Of a stretch of DNA of 64,000 nucleotides, positions 12,496 to 23,181 are shown piece by piece. Each line of letters opens with the position of its first letter. Position 1 is the stretch's first letter. The notes under the pieces are model-generated. The model ran no database searches. It saw nothing but the letters and a program-made list of their open reading frames with translations, and was not told where the DNA came from. The DNA comes from Siphonodentalium dalli (taxonomy: Eukaryota > Mollusca > Scaphopoda > Gadilida > Siphonodentaliidae). Position numbers and translations under genes: made by a program. Location: the NCBI GenBank assembly GCA_032622095.1, contig CP136062.1, positions 1,674,001 through 1,738,000 of the forward strand. Direction: 5' to 3'.

Positions 12496-13430
12496 ATGGT
12501 TTCTGAGCAGAGACGTGGCGACAGGGGGGGGTGGGGAGGGGGTGGTGTCTTACCCCCCCAACTTTGGTCAAAATGTTCAACAGTTGGAAATTTCATACCT
12601 GCCAAAACATTAGTTGGAAATTTCACACAACAATATGTTGAAAATGTTCTTGTAGTTTGATTTTTAAACAATATAATGGGGGGGAAGTAATTGTTTTTGG
12701 ACCAATATTTGCATATTTTCCAATTTTTTGTCAAAATTTTGGACTGATATGGTCATCAGTTGGAAATTTTCCAACCTTAGGGGGGTGATAGGTTGGAAAT
12801 TTCCAACACTTGGAAAGCTTGTGTCCGGGTTCCTGTCCCTCCCCTTTGGCCAGTCAAAACCTGCTAGTTAATTTAAGAAAACAATATTGTTATACATTTG
12901 GTTAACATTGTCATTGGAATTGCCATCAGTTGGAAATTTTCCAACCTAAGTGGGTGTGTCAGGTTTGAAATTTCCAACTCTATAGGAAGGCTTGAGGCTA
13001 GTCTAGAAGCTTAAGGATTTTGCGATTTTCTTGTTCAGATTTCAAAATTTGTCCACACCGGGCCGAACCATGGTCGGAACGGTGTGTCCTTGTCCCTCCC
13101 CTGTGGCCAATGCGAAATTGCCAATTAGTTTAAGAAAATAATCAACAATTTTACTACAGTGTACATATGGTCCAACTTGTGGACTGAAATGGTCATCGGC
13201 TGGAGAATTTTCCAACACTAGGAAAGCTTCAGTTGAGGCAAGTCTAGATGCTTGGATTTGTGATTTTCTTGTATAGTTTTCAAAATTTTCTCACACTGAG
13301 CCGAACAACCATGGTCAGCCGGCTTGTCCTGGTCTCTTGCCCGTAGCCGTGTGCATTTGTCTGGAGTTAGACCACTAGATGTTAGGATTTATGCAATTTT
13401 TGTTAAAATATCTTAATGTTCTCATACCGG
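12496..13430. repeat. Degenerate repeat with GTTGGAAATTTCC palindromes
   Basis: The word GTTGGAAATTTTCCAAC and variants recur at about 12573, 12610, 12760, 12792, 12928, 12965 and 13200. Larger landmarks ('ctgtccctcccctttggccag', 'tagtttaagaaaata', 'aggcttgaggctagtctagaagctt') repeat two or three times, with spacing near 250 bp. This looks like an eroded tandem array. G and C runs at 12520-12560 belong to it. No coding signal. Confidence 0.5.
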
Positions 13431-13912
13431 GAATATACCGGTAGAACCATGCTTTATGAATACATGTATATAGGATATTAGGCCTGAGCACCGAGTAGCA
13501 AGGGGGGGGGGCTGCAAATGAAATTATGGAAAACTTGTGTTTGGTCTGATTCAGATTTCAAGGGGGCAGTTGGAATTTCCCCAAGGTGGATTCCCCCCCC
13601 CCCCACCCAACGGAGACCATCTAGCCACGTCCCTGCTTCTGATATGCCACATCCCTGTCCCTGATACATGCATGAAACCCAAGAAGGTTTCATGCATGTA
13701 TATCATGGTTATTTTTGGTATTAGGCTATTAGCATTATTCTTCAAACTGGGATGAACAGTTGTATTTCCACATGTTTTGATAAACAATTTGGTTCAAGCA
13801 ATATATCACCTAGCAAATATAAAAAATAATATCAAATAATCTGAAATGTGTTGTTCCATGTAGTCTGTAGAATACTCAAATGTGATTATGTGACTAGATC
13901 ATGTGACTATCT
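13431..13912. other. Gene-free stretch with paired G and C runs
   Basis: A G-run (13501-13511) and a C-run (13593-13604) face each other about 90 bp apart, with little other pairing. An exact inverted pair about 13665-13699 (CATGCATGAAACCC / GGTTTCATGCATG) makes a short hairpin. Nothing coding. Confidence 0.4.
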
Positions 13913-13928
13913 ATATCTATATTTGCGA

Positions 13929-13929
13929 A

Positions 13930-13964
<35 letters not shown>

Positions 13965-13966
13965 GT
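13929..13966 (+). repeat. (TCTG)n microsatellite
   Basis: About eight perfect copies of CTGT/TCTG in a row. A weaker TCTG-rich stretch (15209-15240) precedes a related module, so the tract seems to be part of the element at 13913-15640. Confidence 0.9.
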
Positions 13967-14039
13967 TCTATAGAAATTCACAGGGGACCATCTAGATTAT
14001 GCCAAAGGGGTCTACTAGGAGTAGCTTTTTACGAGAAAG

Positions 14040-15640
14040 ATAATGGTCGGGGTTAGAATTTTCTAAAGTGACGCCGTTGTTGTCAGGGGCAGAAAAGGGG
14101 GAGGGGCAGAACAAATATTTGTCGCCGATTGCCACCAAACTTATATATAATCATCCCAATAATATGAGGAATCTAATGACGTGGTTTAAATATGGCAAAA
14201 GTCGCGCCGTTCGCGCCAGGGCTGCCCGGAAGGGGGGGGGGGGGGTGGGCAGATTTTTTGTGTCGCCGATTGCCACGAAACTTACATATAATCATCCCCA
14301 GGATATGAAGAATCCAACGGTGTGGTTTAAATATGTCAAAAGTGGCGTCGTTTGAGTCAGGGATGAATGGAAGGGGAGAGGGGCACCAAAATTGATAAAA
14401 CTAATTTCCACCAAATTTATATATATTCTTCTTCATCATACAAGGAATCTAATTGTGCGATTTAACAACGCCAAATTGTTGTTTTTGGATGAGAGATTGG
14501 GAGGGGGTGGGCACTAAATTTGATAATAAGTCGCCGATTGCCACCACACTTATACAAAATCATCCCCATGGTATGAGGAGTCTAATGGTGTGGCTTTTAT
14601 CTGTCATATGTGGCCTCATTCGAGTCAGGGTTGCATTGAAAGGGACAAGGGCACCAAAACTGATGCACACTTTTTTTAGCGCCAATTTCCACCAAATTGA
14701 TACACGTTCTTATCCATGATATGAGGAATCTAATCGTGATTTAAAGACGCCATAGTGGTGCTGTTTGAGTGAGAGATGGAGAGGGGAGGGATTTGCACCA
14801 AATTTGATAAAACAAAAATGTTTAGTCGCCGATTATCACCAAACTTATAAACAATCATCTTCAAGATATCAGGAGTGTAATCGTGTGGTTTAAGGATGTC
14901 ACAAGTGGGGCCATTCGAGTCAGTGGTGTATAGAGATAAGAGGGACACAAACAATTATATCTTGATTGGTGCCCTATGGGTGAGAGATATGGGGACTTTA
15001 AATTTTATACGAAATTGTATACTCGCCAATTTTCACCAATTTTATATATATGCATCTCTAATCTCTAATGAGTATTAGTGTGTGCAGCTTGAGTCCGAAA
15101 TAGGGACGGGAGGGTCACCAAAACTTATACAAAATATTTTTAGTACCAATTACATGTACCATCAAATTCAGTCACGTTCTTCTCAAATGATACAATAAAT
15201 AAAATCGTGCTGTCTGTCTGAATTGTTGTCTGTCTGTGTGCGTTCTATTTATAACTTCACGCGGTACAATCGAGATGGCACCAAGGCGTTCTAAGAGGGG
15301 TAACTTTTTACAAAGAAGATAATGGTGCGGGTTAAAATATTCTAAAATGACGCTGTTGGTGGGAGGGGAAATTAAAAAAATATGGTGAAATAGTTTTGTC
15401 GCTGATTTCCACCAAACGAATACATAATCACCTTCGCAATATGGCGTTGTTCGAGTCAGTGTTGCATCAACAATTGATTTAATAAACCAAATTCCACCAA
15501 ATTCATACACGTTTTTCTCTGATGATATACCATGAATAAAATCACATTTGGTGTCGTTTGCGTCACGGATGGCGAGCGGATATGCACTATCATTGATAAT
15601 ATTGCTATTCGCCGATATCCACATATAAGTTATATACAGT
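14040..15640 (+). repeat. Degenerate tandem array, ~140-190 bp units
   Basis: The landmark 'gtcgccgattgccaccaaacttatatataatcatccc' recurs at about 14121, 14261, 14400, 14529, 14679, 14824 and 15022, followed by 'atatgaggaatctaat..gtggtttaaatatg' and 'gagggg' tracts. A second module starting at a TCTG tract (15209) repeats the lead-in 'ctaagaggggtaactttttacaaagaagataatgg' and goes on to about 15640. The 150-codon minus frame at 15172-15624 lies wholly in this repeat and has no domain. The plan, microsatellite plus tandem cores, resembles bivalve Helitron-like non-autonomous elements. Confidence 0.6.
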
Positions 15641-16600
15641 CACCAGGACATCTCCATATCATTTTAAGTAGTTGGGCGTTCACATTTCACAATCCCGACA
15701 TATGGTGACCCACATAAGTCACTTGAACAATTATATCTTCTTAACAGTCATATTTATATGGGAATGGCAATCAAGGCATTCACACAATGAGCTAGCAAAA
15801 AGAGATAACTAGAAGAAGCATTAAACGTATATGTATCATTCTATTGAAGAGATACATATATTCGTGCAAACTGAGAGACATCGAACCGTCAGAGGATTGC
15901 ATATATATAATAACAAAATATAGTCTGTTCCATTCAATAGTTTCCACAAAAAGTTACAATTTGTCAAGAGATATGGAAGGCCTGTACAAAAATAGTGGTC
16001 ACAGTGTGCAGTCAAAGATAGTTTCTTCTGATATACAAGAAAATGCAGTTAGTAGCACAAGACTTTTCAGGATCCTACCAATACTGACATCTGACAAGGG
16101 TTTTAGAACAGACTCATCGACTGACATAAACAACTCAAAATCTCGCTCTGTGCCTGGCACATGTAGCTGATATACGTGCACAGCAATATTTCGTTTAAAC
16201 TAAGAATATTTAGTCAATATATAGCACCATGAACAGAGGAGCACCTGTAAATTTCTTTGAAACATCTGTATCTTCATGGAGATATGATAGACAGCTGTCC
16301 TCGAGATCTTAGTCCATCCCACTAGATTGATTGATACATCTCAATATGTAAAACCCAATTATCATCTTTTATCGAACTAATGTGTTTATGATGTGCATGT
16401 ATCATATTATAACGTCTAATGGATACGCAGTTGTAAATAAATAAATACTTCATTATTGGTGGAACGGATTAATCGCGATAAACAGAATGACAATTGACAA
16501 TGTGAGCCACTACTTATATTCCATGACTGTAATAATCATGTTTTGTGATGATATTTGAATATACAATTTATTTATTAACACTTTAAGCAAGAGCATTCTC
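15641..16600. other. Gene-free AT-rich stretch
   Basis: The plus frame 15844-16170 (108 codons) has no signal peptide, domain or family likeness that I recognise, and composition equals its surroundings. I do not call it a gene. Confidence 0.4.
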
Positions 16601-16659
16601 TATTCCCAAAAAAATCCACAGCATACATTAACCTGGGCAACGCCGGGTAACCCTGCTAG
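16601..16659 (+). mobile_element. Helitron-like 3' terminus
   Basis: An imperfect GC hairpin (ACCTGGGCAACGCCGGGT, 16630-16648) is followed by CTAG (16656-16659) and T. This matches Helitron 3' ends and resembles the end at 1135-1162. The matching 5' end may be the TATCTATATTTGCG start near 13905, which would make the 14040-15640 array its body, but that link is inferred. Confidence 0.4.
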
Positions 16660-17740
16660 TATAATATAAAAATGAATGTTAATAAAAACTTTGGCACTTT
16701 GCCTATCCCTAGAAATGTGATTACATGTATGTTGACACATTTCTTGATTAATGACACTTATGATAAATTCAAATAGTATCGTTATCTTCATTATGCACTG
16801 TTCTATTAAAATCTCGCGCAATAAACTATTTAGGGAGTGGGTGTTCCGGGGGTGGCTAGGTAATTTTTATTTTTTCATTTTTTATCCAGTTGCAGAAATA
16901 TTGAACAACACAGTGGAAATACATGTTTACATTAAGATTGAATAAAAGATCGAACTTGGTTTATGCTTAAGTGTGTGATTTGTTATTCAAATTTTCATAC
17001 ATTTGGTTACATGTATATTACTTGGCATGAAATTGATGTCACTCACGTTTCGTGAGAATTTTACCCACAATACCACCATTACACCAGTACTTATATTGTG
17101 ATGATTACATGTACATCCTACGGTATTGTCTTGCACAAATTTTCCAAACAAACAAAATGTCAACAGAATTATTGCGCTCTGCATTGCGAATATAGTCCAT
17201 GCAGGGCGTGTCCACATCACGCGATGTTGTTTTCGCCCTTGCAAGTTGCAATGATATGCATCCATCCACAGTAGAAATAATTGTACTTGAGTCAGATTAA
17301 CTAAACCGTTATGTAAAAAAAAATTATGTTTACACTGAAATGCTAATTTGAAGAGAGTTAATAAGTGTAACGTACATGCACATGTATGTAAGACAAATCA
17401 GCAATGCATATACATGTATATTCACATCTATAAATTAAATTTGAAATCAAGTTACTACATGTAGTACCATGTATCTTCGATAGGTTTGTGTAATGTCAGT
17501 CAAGATAACAATCATAACATATGCCAAATTCGGAACAATACAATATTTGAGTGCACACATACATGTACATGTAGCAGTAAGATTTTATAGTTACATGAAG
17601 ATTTGTAGCTCACAACATACCGGTAACATTGAATCTGAAAAAAGTTCTTTGAATGTTATGTCAGTCACATGGAATTGCCCCAATGTTACTATTTACATGT
17701 ACATATACATATACAGTATACTAAATAGAACTAAAAATGA
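16660..17740. other. Gene-free stretch
   Basis: Part 16850-16945 matches 10560-10735 in inverted orientation (shared 'tttttatccag.tgcagaaatattgaac' and 'cacagtggaaatacat'). The rest is rich in TACATGTA words (17370-17420, 17560-17580, 17695-17715). No domain in any frame. Confidence 0.4.
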
Positions 17741-20345
17741 AAGTGCCAATGACACTGTAGCTCAACTTACTAGTAGGTAGGAATAATTTAATGGTTGACA
17801 GTAAATGGAGGGATGTGGTCTGTAGGGTGTGCCAAAGGATTTAATGATGCAAAGAATAAATTCTAAAAGTCAATGTCAACATCCATGACAAATTCCATAC
17901 AGATCAAAGAAACAGATTGGTCTACATGTATAACCCATGCTAATGGATTTTGTAGAAACATTTAGTCATACAAAGAGTAAAATCCAAAATGGCCATTGGT
18001 GGCCATATAATTTTGCCGAATGACCCTAAAATGACTTGTTCCCATCAAGAGGTCACCCCGATGATCCATATGAAGTTTGGTGATGATCAGATCAGGGATG
18101 TGGTATGTAGGGTGTGTCAAAGTATTTAGTGATGTAAAGAGTAAAATCCAATATGGCTGCCGGGCCGGCGGCCATGTTTTTTGCCGAATGATCCTAAAAT
18201 GACTCGTTCCCATCTACATGTAAATGTCAACATTCAGAATTTTTTTATGATGATCAGACAAACAGTACGGCCTGTAGCCCGCGCCAATGGATTCAAATTG
18301 GAAATCCAAGATGGCCACCAGCAGCCATGTTTTTTGGCCGAATGACCCCAAAATGACTCGTTCCCATCTAGATGTCAATGCAGGGATTTTTCTGCCTATT
18401 TTGGGAATGGGTCCGGGTCCGTTCGAATTGGAAAAAAAGGTGTCTTTACAGACCAAAATTGGGAATTTTCCATGTTTTAGAAAAATACATTAACCACTGT
18501 TACACACAAGTAAATAGTACTAATACCATATTGTTCGGTGTATAACGCTACTTAAATACAGGTAACTCAAATATGGAGTAAAATCCCAGCCCATTGGGGT
18601 CCATTTCTCAGCCTCAGGTAAGTTGAAAATTCACAGATAACAACGGAAGGATTCAAGCCATCCACCAAACTTCGACGGAAAAACGGTAATAATAGTGCGG
18701 GGGGGGGGGGGGGTTCCAGCAAATGTTTATAAAATTAACAGTGAGGACAGCTGGTGAGGACGTGAAATTTTTATATTTTATGCATAACTCGGCAAGCTTT
18801 TTCTTCTCCGCAAGATTATATTTTTGTTTAAATGGAGCCCCACGCTGCCACAGTAAAAAATGTGTATTCCGGTAACCACATGGTGCGTCCCCCCTAATAA
18901 TGAGATAATCCTGCTGAAAACGTGCGCAAACGTCATGGATACACGGCTTAATCGTAAACCGATGAGTCCACTTTTCACGGAATGCAGGGGGATGTGTATT
19001 CTGGAAGAACATGGTGCGTCCCCCTGATAATTAGATAATCCTAGCAACCACGTGCGCGAAAGTAATATATACTGGCTTACAAGTCGGATGCGGCCACTTT
19101 CAAATGAATGCGGTGAGGTAAACACCTGGCTCGCCCTGCTCTGTTTATTTGTGGGAATTCCTCTCAACGAGTGACGTATTTACTATAATAACTCATTCGG
19201 CAAACCTCGTCAGATTCCGTCACGGCCCGCAGAGGTCACAGGTCGAGGAGTTCAGAATGTATAATAACTGTCAAACTTTGATAATTATTCAATAAACCCG
19301 ATGATATTATATACCTGTCTGCAATTGGGAATTTGGTGGTTGAAAATTGGGAATAAAGGTGCCTTTTTCCCATTGGGAATGGGGCCGTTTACCGGACCCT
19401 GAGGACACCTAAAAAAAATCCCTGCAATGTCAACATTCATGACAATTTCATAAAGATCCGTCCAAAGATACGACCTGTAGCCCGCGCGAAAGTATTTAGT
19501 GATGCAAAGAGTAAAATCCAAGATGGCTGACGGTGGCCATGTTTTTTGGCCAAATGACCCCAAAATGACTCGTTCACATCTAGAGGTCGACCCGATGATC
19601 CATATGAAGTTTGGTGATGATCGGATCAGAGATGTGGTCTGTAGGATTTAGTGATGCAAAGAGTAAAATCCAAGATGGCCACCAGCTCTATGTTTTTTGG
19701 CCGAATGATCCTAAAATGACTCGTTCCCATCTACATGTCAACATTCATGACAAATTTCATAAAGACCAGACCAAAGATACGACCTGTAGCCCGCGCCAAA
19801 GTATTTAGTGATGCAAAGAGTAAAATCCAAGATGGCTGACGGTGGCCATGTATTTTTGCCAAATGACTCGTTCCCATCTAGAGGTCGCCCCATATGAAGT
19901 TTGGTGATGATCGGATCAGAGATGTGGTCTGTAGAATGTGTCAAAGATTTTAGTGATAAAAAGAGTAAAATCCAAGATGGCCGAATGATCCTAAAATGAC
20001 TCGTTCCCATCTACATGTAAATGTCAACATTCATGACAAATTGTATGATGATCACATAAACAGTACGGCCTGTAGCCCGCACCAATGGATTTAATTTTTA
20101 AATCCAAGATGGCCACCAGCGGCCATGTTTTTTGGCCGAATGACCCCAAAATGATTCGTTCCCATCTACATGTCAAGGCCAACATTCATGACAAATTTCA
20201 TAAAGATCAGACCATACATGTAGATACGACATGAAGCCCACACCAAAGGAAATTGTTGCGGATGCACACACGCACGCACACACGGACGACGGATGCCAAC
20301 CCTTGGCAATAGCTCAAATTTACAAAGTAAGTTGAGCTAATAAAG
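17741..20345 (+). mobile_element. Pearl-like element P2, interrupted
   Basis: The left end 'aaagtgccaatgacactgtagctcaactt' and right end 'ggcaatagctcaaatttacaaagtaagttgagcta' match those of P1. The ~160 bp core units, with the same two sub-types, occupy 17830-18380 and 19425-20240. A 1044 bp TIR element (18381-19424) splits one unit. Several units carry an alternative segment 'gaggtcaccccgatgatccatatgaagtttggtgatgatc', absent from P1, so this copy has its own sub-family. Confidence 0.7.
18381..19424. mobile_element. CAGGGATTTTT TIR element in pearl array
   Basis: Termini CAGGGATTTTTCTG and, reversed, CAGGGATTTTTTTTAGG; inner inverted likeness includes ATTCCCAATTGGGAA-type words near both ends. 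The host unit resumes exactly after it, with CAATG on both sides (18376-18380 and 19425-19429). The CAGGG start suggests hAT, but the duplication is 5 bp rather than 8. No transposase. Inside, 18840-19130 holds two ~150 bp repeats around GGTGCGTCCCCC and GAGATAATCCT. A 15-G run sits at about 18699-18713. Confidence 0.7.
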
Positions 20346-21172
20346 GAAATATTTTTGGACAATAAATCGTCTCGATTTTTACAGACATGCGCATTATGCG
20401 AGATAGAGAAGGGTGGTATGACATCGGATCAAACTGGAGCTGATCCGATGGTCGGGAAATGATCGCTTTACATATACATATAGTGGTATTGGGGAAAGAA
20501 AAACGATAGCCTAATAAAAGTATCTATATATAATACTAACAGATGCTTAGATTAGAAGAATGGAGTTCACAAATATGCGCACATACATGTACTAGTAGGT
20601 TACCTACTTATCTCAGTTGTTGTGTTCATATTTCACATAACAAATTTTTATCACTTTCAATTTCTGGCGATGGACCAAAGTTCGAACTGGATGGAACATT
20701 GCGTTATATTTCCGACATTGAATACAAACGGGGCGAAAGAGGGATCAAGACTCAAAAGAAAGATGGCTCACCTAATTCCTCTCGTTTGTATAAAGTGTAT
20801 TCAGTGTGGTCCGTTTAGAATCGTCGTAGTCGTGGGGCGTTGTCCGTGGTCTTTATCAATGATGGCAGATGTGATGATACCGGGCAGATGAAGTAGTTTG
20901 ATTCGGCCAACCGTTCTAAATAAGATCTGAAGTCAATGTCGACTTGCCCCACTGGCGATCAAACAACGAGAGAGAGAGGGAGAGAGAGAGTCCTGTATTC
21001 CTACACACCACAATTCTGTCACCTGATGTCATGACCTTTCACATGATCTTTCACAACAACAATAGTCAACAAATACATGTGCCCAGTCCATGTGTTTTTC
21101 GTACCTCAACACAGGAAGCAAATTACTTTTCAAATTTTGATTAGCAAATAACATCACATTGACTTGATTAGA
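20346..21172. other. Gene-free stretch with old dispersed repeat
   Basis: 20540-20640 (ACAGATGCTTAG..GAGTTCACAAATATGC..CTTATCTCAGTTGTTGTGT) recurs at 26640-26715. A hairpin pairs CATCGGATCA with TGATCCGATG near 20421-20452. A GA-rich microsatellite lies at 20968-20991. The 20543-20818 frame shows no domain. Confidence 0.4.
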
Positions 21173-21578
21173 TACCCTGCTGGACAAAACAAGTGTCCAC
21201 TTAACCACGGTGCGGTTAGTGTTGCCACCGCGGCCGAAATGCAACAACACTGCGGCTCCACCAGCTAATTACAGTTGGGCCGCAGTGTACTTGCCATTCG
21301 GCCATGGTGTACCGTAGTTGCCGCGGTGTACGTTCATTAAACTGAAAAACGAGGATACAAACCAGAAATCTAACCACGGCGTACATGCCATTCGGCCGCG
21401 TTGTAGTTGCCTTTCGGCCATGGTGTACTTGTCGTTCGGCCAAAAGTGTACTTGCCTTCGGCCGCAGTGTACTTGCCGTTCGGCCGCGGTGCTCAACCGC
21501 AATTACAAACGCTGACACCGCGGCCGAACGGCAAATACACCGCTGTGCCAATGGACACTTGTTTTGTCGAGCGGGGTA
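21173..21578. mobile_element. CCCTGCTGGACAAAAC MITE, intact copy
   Basis: A 406 bp element including TA on both sides. Its inverted ends are CCCTGCTGGACAAAACAAGT and, reversed, CCCCGCTCGACAAAACAAGT. The inside is unusual: many short words built on CCGCGG, GGCCGCGGTG, TTCGGCCGC and GTGTACTTGCC, in both orientations, so it can fold on itself extensively. The TA target suggests Tc1/mariner-like or a related superfamily, which is inferred. Frames through it (such as 21216-21632) are artefacts of the GC repeats. Confidence 0.75.
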
Positions 21579-22679
21579 GCATTGTTCTAAAATCATATAA
21601 AATTCATACCAAAATGAATAGCTTTTATCCACATTTGGGTAGCAAATTGCGATGCAATACCAGTTAATTTTCTCCCTGCCTCAACATTCATCACACTATT
21701 GTCGTTATTTATTTTGTCATATTTTCTCAATAAAAGGTACTACCGCTAGCAATGAACTTACATGTAAATTGTAATTCATATTCACTATTCTCGTTTACAT
21801 TACCAGTACCGGTAATCGAAAGACACAGCAACAATTTCTTTTTCAATTACGACAATAATGCTTTAGGCCCACCGACCCTACATGTACCGTATGTGCGACA
21901 ATCGTGCTCCCAAAAAATCTAAATTACAATGTCGTATTAGTTAATAATTGGTCATGTGAAAAAATCAGATATAGCCTACATTGTATATACGACCCAAAGA
22001 GTCTTTGGTTCGTTAATAAAGATAATAAAGATTTGACACACTTGGACATGGGTACACTGTTCAGCGATATACCCGGTAATTGTTGTCGATACTAATGGTA
22101 GGTATCTGTTAAACTGTTCACCCCACAATAGACCTACATCACGTCTTCGCGAAGGGGGTCCCAGAAAACAGACACAAATTACAAGTGCTAAATGTTATTA
22201 ATTAACAAGATTCAATTGATCGAAAGTTGGTGCAACGCGCCAAATTTCCCGGGAAACAGAAAGTAGGAAATTTCTACCAAGTATTCCGGCAGATAACTGG
22301 TTGCAAGCAATGACGTCCATTTAAGAACGTACTAGTAATAGACCGATTGTTCAAGGTTTCTGTTCATTCCAATCTATGTTTTGTCATGCATAGTGGCGGT
22401 TGACATTGAATTTTATTCATATAATCTGAATTGGATATCTCAAGTTCTAAACATACATGAAAGGTAATCATTTGAGTTCAGCATCTAGCGATCACACACC
22501 GTGTAGACAATTTATATAGTGTCGATACAGATTACAAATATATGCGGCGATTAATCACCATTGATCACGGGTTGCGATCGAAGCACATACTTTGCATAAT
22601 GCATGTCTATTCTAAACGGCATACATTCGAAATTACCTACGTTTGCTAACTTGGCAACCTTGTGTATAAATTTTTGTGA
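21579..22679. other. Gene-free stretch with old dispersed repeat
   Basis: 21690-22030 (landmarks ACGACAATAATGCTTTAGGC, AATCAGATATAGC, GACCCAAAGAGTCTTTGG) matches 27420-27570 and, for its first part, 4900-5030. No gene seen. Confidence 0.4.
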
Positions 22680-23181
22680 TCGTACGTTCAGACGACCACG
22701 ATTCAATCGTAAGTGGAAAGATTTCCGTCGTAGGAAGTAACCGGTAGTTGGACGGCGCATGCTCACGTCAAAATCGTAGATCAATATATAATATCAAGCA
22801 CTGTTTGATTTTAGATGCGAAATCGTGGCGTGTCCTTGGTTACCTCCACTTGCGACGTAATCGCTGTCGTGTGTACGTAAACATCGTAGCTGGAAATTAT
22901 CGTAGGGTAGTCAATCACATGCTTTTGGAACAACCTACGGCATACCCTGCTGGACAAAACAAGTGTCCACTTAACCGCGGTGTGGTTAGTGTTGCCACTG
23001 CGGCCGAAATGCAACTACACCGCAGCTCCACCGGCTAACTACATTTGGGCCGCTGTGTACTTTCCATTCAGCCATGTAGTAGTTGCCGTGGTGTAAATTC
23101 ATTAAACTGAAAAAAGACTATACAAACCAGAAATCTAACCATGGTGTGCATGCCATTCGATCGCGTTGTAGTTGCCTTTCG

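Noticed and set aside
15172..15624. 150-codon minus frame
   Set aside because: Lies within a degenerate tandem repeat and is the complement of repeat landmarks; no domain.
15844..16170. 108-codon plus frame as a small gene
   Set aside because: No recognisable family, signal peptide or splice context; length is expected by chance in 64 kb.
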